Shown here piece after piece: positions 1-7,842 of a DNA stretch of 64,000 bases. The DNA is taken from NCBI GenBank assembly GCA_963524305.1, contig CAURGH010000006.1, positions 28,687 through 92,686 on the forward strand. The letters are read 5' to 3'. The notes beneath the pieces are model-generated. The model was not told the DNA's origin, ran no database searches, and saw only the letters and a list, made by a program, of their open reading frames with translations. Both the position numbers and the translations under genes were made by a program. The stretch's first letter is position 1. Each line of letters starts with the position of its first letter. Source of the stretch: JABCPH02 sp963524305 (GTDB lineage Bacteria; Fusobacteriota; Fusobacteriia; Fusobacteriales; Leptotrichiaceae).

Positions 1-1
1 T

Positions 2-436
2 AGAAATGTTGGAAATGTAACAGCTCCAATAGACTTTGATAATCATATTATAGGTGAAGAAATAAACAAACATAGAGATCCGGTAGGAGGTCACAGCACT
101 CTAACTCCAACCGTTAGAATTAGCAATGATTTGGGAGTTACATCAAATGGAGTTCGTAAAAACAATATCTCAATATTTGATATAGAAAATAATCAATGGG
201 TACAAAAAATATACAGAAGAGGGCAACCTGCTTTAAACACAATGTTTCCAGAATGGTGGACAGGGAATAGAATAAAAGTTGAAAATAATGCGGCATATAT
301 CAACAGAACTAGTGTCATTACTCCTAATGGTGCCCAAATGTGGGAAGGAGTAACGTCATCTGGAGTTAAAGTTAAGGGATATGAACCTACAAATAGTAAT
401 CCGAATGCAACAGTGTATCCTAAACAAAATCAGTAA
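2..436 (+). CDS. C-terminal EndoU toxin domain of a polymorphic/CDI toxin (5' partial)
   Basis: The frame is open from base 2 with no start, so this is the 3' end of a larger gene cut by the window edge. The visible 144 residues look like a bacterial EndoU RNase domain: an HIIGEE segment followed by GGHS (the paired catalytic histidines of the family), then a T-M-F-P-E-W-W segment, and near the end EGVTSSGVKVKGY with a terminal YP, the usual C-terminal signature. EndoU domains are metal-independent RNases commonly carried at the C-terminus of CdiA/hemagglutinin-type exported toxins. The main ATG inside the frame (131) lies after the catalytic histidines, so it is not a real start. The next gene is a candidate immunity gene. 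Assignment rests on motif recognition, and the delivery part of the protein is not visible. Confidence 0.8.
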   Translation, partial: RNVGNVTAPIDFDNHIIGEEINKHRDPVGGHSTLTPTVRISNDLGVTSNGVRKNNISIFDIENNQWVQKIYRRGQPALNTMFPEWWTGNRIKVENNAAYINRTSVITPNGAQMWEGVTSSGVKVKGYEPTNSNPNATVYPKQNQ

Positions 437-516
437 TAAATAGTTGTAAATAAAGAACATTAATTTTATTAAATTCTTATAATCTGTTAAATATAAAAAA
501 AAGAAAGGAAAATTTT

Positions 517-1449
517 ATGAAATTTAAGTTTAGCTATTACAAAGTAAATGATAAAAAAGAAGTAAAACCTGTATGTTCGTCTGTCAATTCAAAAAATGAA
601 GGAAATATAAGTTGTTATTTAATGGATATAGAAGAAGATTTAGAAAAAGCTGATTATGTTGAGTACTACAAAGAATTATTAAGTAGAATTTATATAGGAG
701 GAAGAAGTGTAGAATCTTGGGAAGGAAATGTGATTGGTGATAAAGTTTTTATATGTTTTCAATATTATCCGGAAAATAGAGACTTACAGGCGGAAATTTC
801 AAGAAAATCAATGTCAGTACTATTAAAAAAATGGACTAAATTTTTAGAAAGAGAACAAGACTTAAATTATGAAGAGATGGTTGGATTGCCTGATAATGAA
901 AATCCTACTGTGTATTCAGAAGCATATTTTGGTACATATGAAACTTTTCTAGAAAAATTTGAGGAGGGGCAACAATATGAGGAAGATTTACTATATACTG
1001 CTTTTTGCAATTATGAACCTAAAGAAAAATATAAAATAGTTAAATTTTTATTAGAAAAGGGAGCTTCAGTCAAAAAGAAGAAAGGAGATGGAATAAACCT
1101 GTTTTTCCCATTGTTTAGTAATATATCCTTGGATAATAGAAAAACAGATTTAGAAATTACATTGGATTTGTGCAAAATATTACTAGAAAGAGGAGAAAGT
1201 TTATCATCAATAGATATGAATACAGGAGAATCTCCATTAAATCGCCTTTTTTCAACATACGGGGTATTATATCCTGATAAAAAAATGGTACCATTATATG
1301 ATGTAGTATTTTCAGAACCAAATTTAAAAATTTTATTTAAAGATAAAAAAGGGAATACTCCGTTTGACATAGCCAGAAAAAATGGAAGAGATATGGGGGT
1401 AAAATATATGGAAGAGTATATTGAAAAATATCATTTAACAAAAAAATAA
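517..1449 (+). CDS. Ankyrin-repeat-like protein, candidate immunity protein for the EndoU toxin
   Basis: A 310-residue soluble protein with no signal peptide. Residues about 165-310 contain ankyrin-like repeats: KIVKFLLEKGASV, a second copy around CKILLERGESL with TGESPLNRLF, and a last partial repeat KKGNTPFDIARKNG. The N-terminal 160 residues are acidic and not recognised. An AAGAAAGGA Shine-Dalgarno precedes the ATG. It starts 80 bases after the toxin stop, the position usual for immunity genes in polymorphic toxin loci, and ankyrin-type immunity proteins are known in such loci. Neutralisation of the EndoU domain is inferred from position only. Confidence 0.65.
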   Translation: MKFKFSYYKVNDKKEVKPVCSSVNSKNEGNISCYLMDIEEDLEKADYVEYYKELLSRIYIGGRSVESWEGNVIGDKVFICFQYYPENRDLQAEISRKSMSVLLKKWTKFLEREQDLNYEEMVGLPDNENPTVYSEAYFGTYETFLEKFEEGQQYEEDLLYTAFCNYEPKEKYKIVKFLLEKGASVKKKKGDGINLFFPLFSNISLDNRKTDLEITLDLCKILLERGESLSSIDMNTGESPLNRLFSTYGVLYPDKKMVPLYDVVFSEPNLKILFKDKKGNTPFDIARKNGRDMGVKYMEEYIEKYHLTKK

Positions 1450-1450
1450 A

Positions 1451-1759
1451 GAAACAAGTATTACTCAGAATTTTTCATATTCTTCTGGGTATCAAGAAAA
1501 GCATGGAGGAGTAACTATAGAAATAGTAACTCAACCAGGGACTTTGAGAGTTTTAGAAAAAATAGGAGTAAAAAATAATGATGGTTTAGAAATAAACAAG
1601 TGGTATCCAAATATGGAGAAAACATTTACAGGATGGGAAAAATTTGGGCGTGTTCAATTTAAAGAGGACAAATAACTATAAATTTAGGTAAAGGTAGTGG
1701 TTTAGAGATATTTAATCAACGGATTAAACAGATAAATGTTAAACAAGGAGATATTCATC
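1451..1759 (+). pseudogene. Orphan toxin C-terminal tip, frameshifted
   Basis: There is no start codon. One frame (from 1451) reads as the end of a protein with SITQNFSYSSGYQEKHGG and then GLEINKWYPNMEK before a TAA at 1673-1675. The remainder (LGKGSGLEIFNQRIKQ) continues in another frame, so one frameshift separates the two parts near 1670. The same tail pattern (YP-x-M, W, F-K-E, I-x-I-x-LG, LEIFN) recurs at 2275-2487, which shows that this is protein-coding debris. It is typical of orphan CdiA-CT cassettes downstream of an active toxin gene. The biochemical activity of the domain is not recognised. Confidence 0.6.
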
Positions 1760-2274
1760 ATGGAAAAAATAAATGATTTCAATGAAGCTAAAAATTTGCT
1801 AGAAAAATATTTAGATAAAAAAATATCAATAAATAAATTGAAAAAAAATATTTTATTGATGATATAAAATTTATAAAAGAAGAATTAGAAAAAGCCTATT
1901 TATTTAAAGATAAAACAAAATTAGATATTTTATTTTGGTTAATATTTACATTTGATTTGTATTCTGAGGAATTCATAAATATCTTATGTAAGATTTCAAA
2001 AGAAGAATGGCATTGGAGACATGAGGATATTGCTATTTACTTCATGGAAATGGAGTTACCGTCTACGGTAGAATGTCTTTATGAATTAGCAATTTCAGAT
2101 TTTGAAAAATATCGTGATGACGAATACTGTCAATTAGTTGAAAAATGTTGTTATGCTTTAGGAGCAATAGGAACAGAAGAGGCAAAAGAAAAACTTAAGT
2201 TGTTAGCTAAAAGTGATAAAGATATTATACGAGAACATGTTGAAGATACATTTGAAATGTATAAATTATCTTAA
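1760..2274 (+). pseudogene. Frameshifted immunity-like gene, paralogue of the gene at 2488
   Basis: An ATG at 1760 opens a 35-residue frame ending at TAA after an A8 run (1841-1848). A second frame continues without a break from that run to 2274 (FIDDIKFIKEELEKAYLFK onward). Joined, the two give about 170 residues that align along their length with the protein at 2488: KYLDKKIS versus KWHDKKIS, EEWHWRHEDIAIYF versus GNWHYDHENIAGAF, CCYALGAIGTEEAKEKLKLLA versus CIHALGKINTPKSKEKLEFLA. The C-terminal half is HEAT-like (helical pairs, ALG-x-I). It follows an orphan toxin tip, so its former role was probably immunity. The homopolymer makes a sequencing error a real alternative to a true frameshift. 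Confidence 0.65.
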
Positions 2275-2487
2275 TTAGGAAAGAGAAATTGCACTCAAGA
2301 TAATGTTGTTAAAGAAAAATATCCTGATATGCCAATGCCTGAAAAAAGTCCTGGCTGGGGATATAAATTTGTGCGTTTTAAAGAAGAAAAAAGACAAATA
2401 AATATACAATTAGGACAAGAAGGTGGAAAAGCACTGGAGATATTTAATAATAATATTATAGACTATAAAATAATGGAGGGACAATAA
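2275..2487 (+). pseudogene. Second orphan toxin C-terminal tip
   Basis: The open frame directly follows the stop of the previous pseudogene and ends with TAA at 2485-2487, immediately before the ATG of the next gene. It encodes about 70 residues without a credible start, ending in an acidic and aromatic tip with YPDMPMPEKSPGWG, VRFKEEKRQINIQLG and KALEIFNNNII. It is homologous to the tip at 1451-1759. As an orphan toxin tip it could be regained by recombination with a full-length toxin gene. Its function is not recognised. Confidence 0.55.
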
Positions 2488-3036
2488 ATGGAAGATAAAT
2501 ATCTTGATGAAGTGAAATTATTGGTAAAATGGCATGATAAAAAAATATCTGATGATGAATTTTTAGAAAAATTTAAATTGGAAAAAATTAGGTACAGAAG
2601 GGAAATTCCTAATATTGCTAAAGAAAAATTAAAAGAAGCTTGTGTATCAAAAAATCGTGATATGATAGTTCCTTATTTATCATTAATTTTTTATTTAGAA
2701 ATAGATTTTGATGAAATTAAGGACAGTATAGAGGAAATTATAACAGGAAATTGGCACTATGACCATGAAAATATAGCAGGTGCATTTGAAGATATAGCAT
2801 CACCCAAAACAATAGAATGGGTATATTATTTAGCGTTGGCACATCAATTTGAAGGATATGAAGGAGGACTTGCAATGGCTAGAAAATGTATTCATGCACT
2901 AGGGAAAATAAATACTCCTAAATCAAAAGAAAAATTAGAATTTTTGGCTAATAATTTAAATGAGACTGAAGAATTAAGAGAATCAGCAAAACGAGAATTA
3001 AACAGACATGATTTTACAAATAAGGATGTCGAATGA
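2488..3036 (+). CDS. HEAT-like immunity protein candidate
   Basis: A 182-residue soluble, acidic, helical protein preceded by ATGGAGGG as Shine-Dalgarno. The central and C-terminal parts show HEAT-like helix pairs (IAGAFEDIASPKTIEWVYYLA, then KCIHALGKINTPKSKEKLEFLA). It is an intact paralogue of the frameshifted gene at 1760-2274, and both sit immediately behind homologous toxin tips. Together these support a role as the cognate immunity protein of that toxin family, but this is inference from arrangement. Confidence 0.6.
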   Translation: MEDKYLDEVKLLVKWHDKKISDDEFLEKFKLEKIRYRREIPNIAKEKLKEACVSKNRDMIVPYLSLIFYLEIDFDEIKDSIEEIITGNWHYDHENIAGAFEDIASPKTIEWVYYLALAHQFEGYEGGLAMARKCIHALGKINTPKSKEKLEFLANNLNETEELRESAKRELNRHDFTNKDVE

Positions 3037-3047
3037 AAGGACTAATT

Positions 3048-3620
3048 ATGAAAAAAGAAGAAGAAAGAAATATTTATGCTGTATTTGATGATAAAACAAT
3101 AAGAGTTTATCAGGCGTATAATAATGAAATAGCAGATGAGGCTTTAAAATTAGGAAAGTTCGGAAGCAAGTTCAGTTTAAACAGAATGACCTGGATAAAG
3201 CCGTCATTTCTTTGGATGATGTACAGAAGTGGCTGGGCTAGCAAGGAAGGACAGGAAAGAATACTGGCAATTGACCTGAAAAGGGAAGGATTTGATGAAA
3301 TAGTGAAAAATGCTGTACTTTCATCTTTTAGAGAAGTTTCTGATTTATCTAAGGAGGAATGGGAAAATAAACTGGAAAATTCAGAAGTAAGATGTCAATG
3401 GGATCCGGATAGGGATATTTATGGTAATCCAATAGGAAGAAGAGCGATACAGTTAGGTATAAAGGGAGAAACGGTGAAAAAATATGTAAATGAATGGATT
3501 GTAAATATAACGGATATAACAGATAAAGTTATTGAGATGAGAAATAGCATTCAAAATGGAACTTTTTCAGAAGTTATGCTTCCTAAAGAGAAAAAGTATA
3601 TTTTAAATATCAATGATTAA
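3048..3620 (+). CDS. DUF4291 family protein
   Basis: About 190 residues matching the DUF4291 pattern: YAVFDDKTIRVYQAYNNEIA, FSLNRMTWIKPSFLWMMYRS, GWASKEGQERILAIDL, VRCQWDPDRD and RRAIQLGI. The biochemical function of the family is not established. I chose the ATG at 3048 because AAAGG at 3036-3040 lies at proper spacing; an upstream ATG at 3033 overlaps the previous stop and has no Shine-Dalgarno of its own. It closes the toxin-immunity cluster and could be cargo of it or an unrelated chromosomal gene. Confidence 0.85.
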   Translation: MKKEEERNIYAVFDDKTIRVYQAYNNEIADEALKLGKFGSKFSLNRMTWIKPSFLWMMYRSGWASKEGQERILAIDLKREGFDEIVKNAVLSSFREVSDLSKEEWENKLENSEVRCQWDPDRDIYGNPIGRRAIQLGIKGETVKKYVNEWIVNITDITDKVIEMRNSIQNGTFSEVMLPKEKKYILNIND

Positions 3621-3678
3621 GTTAATATAATAATTAAATATTTTTCTTGAATTTTATTAAAAAATTTGTGGATAACAA

Positions 3679-3707
3679 TTGACAATTTCACTAAAATAAA
3701 TTATAAT
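3679..3707 (+). promoter_or_regulatory. Sigma-70 type promoter for the SIMPL protein-efp unit
   Basis: TTGACA at 3679-3684, a 17-base spacer and TATAAT at 3702-3707: a perfect consensus promoter about 70 bases before the next start codon. Confidence 0.75.
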
Positions 3708-3779
3708 TTAAAAGGATTTTAGCAAATTTATATTTGTTATTTTCTTTTATCATTCAAATAAAGGAAGTTGTGATAACCA

Positions 3780-4493
3780 ATGAAAAAAGTACAATTTATA
3801 ATAATTTCTACAATTTTATCGTTTGGGTTAATAATTTCAGCGGCGATTGTATCGAATGCAATGGATAAAGCCAATAAAAGTGAGAATAAAATCACTGTAA
3901 AAGGTGTGGCAGAAAAGCGGATAAAAGCGGATAAAGCTGTAGTAAATGTAGTATTGTCAGGAGAAAGTGTAGTTTTAGATGATTTAAGAAAAAATATTTC
4001 TGAAAAAGAAAAAAAATCTTTAGATTTGATAAAAACTTTGGGAATTAGTTCAGAAGATTATAGTATTGAAAATTTAAAAGTAGAGCCAGAATTTTCTGAA
4101 ACAGGAGATAAAATCTTAAAATATAGTGGGTCTGAAAGCATTATAATTTCTACTGAAAATGTTGAAAAAATAGATGAAATTTATCAAAAATTATTGACGT
4201 TGAAATTAGAAAACAATAATTTAGAGGTTACAAAACCTGAATATTACATTACAAGTATAGAAAGATACAAAAGAGATTTGCTAGTAGATGCTTCAAAAAA
4301 TGCAGAATACAAAGCTATAGAAATGTTGAAAGTTAATAATAATGAAATTGCGGGAGTAAAAAATGTAACTCAAGGACAATTTGAGATTTTACCAGATGTG
4401 GAAGATACTAAGCGTATAAAAGAAGATGAACAAAATCAAATGTATAAAAAATTAAGATCAGTTGTTACAGCTACTTATTTAATAAAGTATTAA
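3780..4493 (+). CDS. SIMPL domain-containing exported protein (DUF541)
   Basis: A 237-residue protein with an N-terminal signal/anchor segment (hydrophobic residues 5-25) followed by a SIMPL/DUF541 domain that begins with ITVKGVAEKRIKADKAVVNV, the usual opening strand of the family (also called OMP_43 or BP26-like). It is expected in the periplasm or attached to the inner membrane. Precise function is unknown; relatives are linked to oxidative stress and surface complexes. It is the first gene after the promoter at 3679 and is followed 30 bases later by efp, so the two are probably cotranscribed. Confidence 0.85.
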   Translation: MKKVQFIIISTILSFGLIISAAIVSNAMDKANKSENKITVKGVAEKRIKADKAVVNVVLSGESVVLDDLRKNISEKEKKSLDLIKTLGISSEDYSIENLKVEPEFSETGDKILKYSGSESIIISTENVEKIDEIYQKLLTLKLENNNLEVTKPEYYITSIERYKRDLLVDASKNAEYKAIEMLKVNNNEIAGVKNVTQGQFEILPDVEDTKRIKEDEQNQMYKKLRSVVTATYLIKY

Positions 4494-4523
4494 AATAGAT
4501 AAAAATTTAGGAGGAAAAATTTA

Positions 4524-5096
4524 ATGAAACCAGCAGCAGAATTAAGACAAGGAAGTACATATAGAAAGGATAATATCCCTTACTTGATATTAAAAGCTGA
4601 AAGACACCAATCAACATCAGGAAAAAGACAAAGAGCAGCAGAAGTAAAATTCAAAACTAAAGAATTAATTTCAGGTAAAATTCAAGAAATTACAGTTTTA
4701 GCTACAGATTTGATGGATGACATTATTTTAGATAGAAATCAAATGCAATTTTTATATGAAATTGATGGAGATTACAACTTTATGGATCAAGAAACTTTTG
4801 AACAAATTACATTGACAGCAGAAGATTTAGGGGATGCAGTGAATTTCTTGGAAGAAGAAATGATTATTCAAGTATTGATGTACGAAGGAAGACCAGTTGG
4901 AGTTGAATTGCCAAATACAGTAATTAGAGAAATTACTTATACTGAACCAGGATTAAAAGGAGATACAATTGGAAGAGCAACAAAACCTGCAACAATTGCA
5001 AATGGATATAGTTTACAAGTACCTTTATTTGTAGTAATCGGAGATAAAATTAAAATTGATACAAGAACTGGAGAATACATCGAAAGAGCAAATTAA
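4524..5096 (+). CDS. efp: Elongation factor P
   Basis: A 190-residue protein with the three beta-barrel layout of EF-P. The N-terminal KOW-like domain begins MKPAAELRQGSTY, the central domain contains YNFMDQETFEQI, and the C-terminal OB domain ends with KPATIANGYSLQVPLFV and GDKIKIDTRTGEYIERAN, the strong family signature. EF-P binds the ribosome between P and E sites and rescues polyproline stalls. The modifiable-loop region reads STSGKRQRAAEVKF instead of the usual PGKG-type tip, so the tip lysine seems kept in an unusual context. A hairpin terminator follows. Confidence 0.93.
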   Translation: MKPAAELRQGSTYRKDNIPYLILKAERHQSTSGKRQRAAEVKFKTKELISGKIQEITVLATDLMDDIILDRNQMQFLYEIDGDYNFMDQETFEQITLTAEDLGDAVNFLEEEMIIQVLMYEGRPVGVELPNTVIREITYTEPGLKGDTIGRATKPATIANGYSLQVPLFVVIGDKIKIDTRTGEYIERAN

Positions 5097-5131
5097 GAAC
5101 AAAAATTAGAATCAAAATAATAAAGTGAAAG

Positions 5132-5156
5132 GCTATCGAAAACGGTAGCTTTTTTT
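5132..5156 (+). terminator. Rho-independent terminator of efp
   Basis: GCTATCG, AAAA loop, CGGTAGC (one T-G pair), then a run of seven T. Confidence 0.85.
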
Positions 5157-5202
5157 GAAAATACAAAATTAAAATTAAATAATTCTTAAAAAGAGGGAAA
5201 AT

Positions 5203-5514
5203 ATGAGAAAAGAAGATAAAATAAAAAGAGTTGAGGAAATGGAAAAAATAATGGATAAATCAGCTAATATTTTTGGAGAAGTAAATGCAGCATTAGATAA
5301 ATTAGAAGAAAATTTTTCTGATTATAAAAAGCTTGATGATTATTATAGTAGTGAAAATTGGTTTCAAGATGTGGAAGACTACAATAACGGAACTTTACCA
5401 CAAGATTTGAAATGTGGTGTTTTGAGTGAAGATGGGGCTTATGATTTATTTGGGGATAATCATGAGTTGGCAATTAGGCTAGTAGAACTTGCAGCTAAAA
5501 TGTTAAGAAGATAA
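5203..5514 (+). CDS. DUF4298 family protein
   Basis: A 103-residue acidic protein with an N-terminal coiled region (residues 1-45) and the DUF4298 pattern: LDDYYSSENWFQDVEDYNNG, LPQDLKCGVLSEDGAYDL and an end in LAAKMLRR. Function of the family is unknown. AAAGAGGGAAA precedes the ATG. It lies just upstream of a nuclease-fold lipoprotein-like gene. Confidence 0.8.
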   Translation: MRKEDKIKRVEEMEKIMDKSANIFGEVNAALDKLEENFSDYKKLDDYYSSENWFQDVEDYNNGTLPQDLKCGVLSEDGAYDLFGDNHELAIRLVELAAKMLRR

Positions 5515-5546
5515 TAAAAGTTATAGAAATCAAGGGGTTGATTGAA

Positions 5547-6434
5547 GTGAGAAATAAAATTATAAAAGGGTTAATTTTTGTATTTTTAATTTTAGGAATA
5601 TTTTGCTGTTCTAGAAAAGAAGAAAAGAAATTAGATTTAGATACAGGAATTAGTAAAAATGAAAATACAATTTTAGTAGCATCATTTAATGCTTTAAGAT
5701 TAGGTGAAAAGCAAAAAGATTATCGGTCATTCGTAAAAATTTTGTCTAATTTTGATTTGATTGGGTTAGAAGAAGTTATGAATGAAAAAGGTGTTAAAAA
5801 GACGAAGGCGTATTTGGAAAAATTGACGAAAGAAAAATGGGATTATATTATTTCAGAACATTCTGTTGGGAGTGAGAATTATAGAGAGTTTTATGCTTTC
5901 ATTTATAGAAAAGAGAAATTTCAAGAAGTAAAACAAATTGGATTTTATAAAGAAAAAAATGATAATGAATTTATGCGAGAACCTTACGGTGCATATTTTA
6001 AAAGTGGAAATTTTGATTTTGTCTTTGTGATTGCTCATTCGATTTTTGGAGATAAGGAGAAGCAACGATTGATTGAAGCATCGAGTTATTTGAATGTTTA
6101 TGAGTATTTTTCTAAGAAAACTGGAGAAAATGATATAATTATTGCTGGAGATTTTAATCTTTCGGCTGATGATTTAGCATTCAAAAATTTAGCAGTAAAG
6201 CATAATGTTTCCTATCTTTTAGATCCTAAAGAAAATTTGACAACACTTTCAGATGATAAATTAGTGAGCTCATATGATAATTTTTTCATAAATCGTGAAA
6301 AAACTAAAGAATTTACTGGGAATTCCGGAGTTTATAACTTTATAAAAAACAATAATTATGCTACAATAAAAAAATATGTGTCGGATCATTTGTTAATTTT
6401 TTCTGAATATTCGACATTAGAAGATTTAGACTAA
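5547..6434 (+). CDS. Endonuclease/exonuclease/phosphatase-fold exported protein
   Basis: About 295 residues with an N-terminal hydrophobic segment ending GIFCCS, which may be a non-standard lipoprotein signal. The rest follows the DNase I-like fold: ILVASFNALRLG near the start of the domain, an acidic LIGLEEV, a histidine in VIAHSIFG, the catalytic GDFNLS and a C-terminal SDHLLIF. The family includes DNases and phosphodiesterases, and the substrate here cannot be read. I chose GTG at 5547 because AAGGGG (5532-5536) is at usable spacing; an upstream TTG at 5538 directly abuts the Shine-Dalgarno. Export suggests a role in extracellular DNA or nucleotide scavenging (inference). Confidence 0.75.
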   Translation: MRNKIIKGLIFVFLILGIFCCSRKEEKKLDLDTGISKNENTILVASFNALRLGEKQKDYRSFVKILSNFDLIGLEEVMNEKGVKKTKAYLEKLTKEKWDYIISEHSVGSENYREFYAFIYRKEKFQEVKQIGFYKEKNDNEFMREPYGAYFKSGNFDFVFVIAHSIFGDKEKQRLIEASSYLNVYEYFSKKTGENDIIIAGDFNLSADDLAFKNLAVKHNVSYLLDPKENLTTLSDDKLVSSYDNFFINREKTKEFTGNSGVYNFIKNNNYATIKKYVSDHLLIFSEYSTLEDLD

Positions 6435-6472
6435 TTGAAATAATAGAATTTACAGGAAGGAGAGGTTGTTTT

Positions 6473-7828
6473 TTGAGTAAAAAAATTTATAAAAAAGCTG
6501 TCACGATAGGTTTACCAGTAGCATTTGAAAATATGATTTACAGTTTAGTGAGTTTTATTGATGTTTTCATGGTTGGAAAAGAGAACCTTGTATTAGGATT
6601 AGGAACAGTTGCGGTGGCAGGATTAGGCTTTGCGAATCAATTGTACATGATATTTGCAGTTTCACTGTTTGGTTTAAATAGTGGAGGTGGAATATTTGCT
6701 GCACAATTTTTTGGTAATAAAGATTATAAAAATTTGAAAAAATGTTTGGGAATAACTTTATCGATTGGATTTGTTTTTTCATTGTTGTTTTTAATATTAG
6801 GACTGTTTTTCAATCGGGAAGTAATAAGTGTTTTTACAAATGATACAAAAGTTATTGAAACTGGAGCAAAATATTTAAAGGTTGTTGCTTGGACATATCC
6901 GTTAATAGGGATTGGATTTGCTTTCAATATGCAATTACGTGCAATTGGTCAAACGAAATATCCATTTTATTCAAGTTTGATAGGATTAATAATAAATTTT
7001 GTTTTTAATTCATTACTGATTTTTGGAAATTTTGGATTTCCAGCATTAGGAGTTGTGGGAGCGGCTGTAGCAACGGTTTTATCAAGATTTATATCAACTT
7101 TATACATAATTTATATAGTTTATAAATTGAAATTGCCATTAGCAGCTACATTTAAAGAAATGTTTGGATTTACGTGGGAATTTTTTGTGAGAATCTTAAA
7201 AGTTTCGCTTCCAGTGTTTGGGCATGAAATAATGTGGGTTTCAGGAGTTAGTATATATGTGGTAATTTATGGAAGAATGGGAACAGAACCCGCTGCTGCA
7301 GTTGAAATCGTAAAATCAATAAGCAATTTGATATTTACATTATTATTTGGGCTTTCGAGTGCATCATCAGCAATTATTGGGAATGAAATTGGAGCTGGAA
7401 ATGAAGAAGGAGCCTATAAGACAGCAATTGCTCTTTTGAAAGCATCGGTAGTTTTAGCAGTAATTATAAGCATAAGCGTATATTTATTTAGTCCAATTTT
7501 ATTAAATATTATGCACGTAAAACCAGGAATTTACCCATTAACAAAACAAATATTGATTTCTGAAATGTTTATAATAATTTGTAAGTCGATGGGTACAATA
7601 CTTATTGTAGGAATTTTAAGGGCTGGAGGAGATACATTGTGGACAATGTTTGCTGATTTGTTGCCACTTTGGCTTGTAGCGATTCCTATAACATATATTG
7701 CTGGTTTAAAATTAGGATTGCCAATTTCAATTGTATATTTATTTTCAGTAAGCGATGAAGTTGTGAAATTTGTTCCTTGTTTAAGACGATTGAGAAGTAA
7801 GAAATGGATAAATAATTTAGTAAAATAA
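6473..7828 (+). CDS. MATE family efflux transporter
   Basis: A 451-residue integral membrane protein with about twelve hydrophobic segments in two related halves, typical of MATE/DinF antiporters. The start (KAVTIGLPVAFENMIYSLVSFIDVFMVGKE) and GAAVATVLSRF in the first half, with GNEIGAGNEEGA in the second, are characteristic. It exports organic cations or drugs in exchange for Na+ or H+. The TTG start at 6473 is supported by AGGAAGGAGAGG upstream. It sits 14 bases before a PLD-family lipoprotein gene, so both may be one transcript. Confidence 0.9.
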   Translation: MSKKIYKKAVTIGLPVAFENMIYSLVSFIDVFMVGKENLVLGLGTVAVAGLGFANQLYMIFAVSLFGLNSGGGIFAAQFFGNKDYKNLKKCLGITLSIGFVFSLLFLILGLFFNREVISVFTNDTKVIETGAKYLKVVAWTYPLIGIGFAFNMQLRAIGQTKYPFYSSLIGLIINFVFNSLLIFGNFGFPALGVVGAAVATVLSRFISTLYIIYIVYKLKLPLAATFKEMFGFTWEFFVRILKVSLPVFGHEIMWVSGVSIYVVIYGRMGTEPAAAVEIVKSISNLIFTLLFGLSSASSAIIGNEIGAGNEEGAYKTAIALLKASVVLAVIISISVYLFSPILLNIMHVKPGIYPLTKQILISEMFIIICKSMGTILIVGILRAGGDTLWTMFADLLPLWLVAIPITYIAGLKLGLPISIVYLFSVSDEVVKFVPCLRRLRSKKWINNLVK

Positions 7829-7842
7829 TAGGAGAAAGTTAG

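Noticed and set aside
1011..1370. Minus-strand open frame opposite the ankyrin gene
   Set aside because: Shadow of a real gene; no Shine-Dalgarno and no protein-like text.
6724..6927. Minus-strand frame inside the MATE gene
   Set aside because: Antisense shadow with low-complexity translation.
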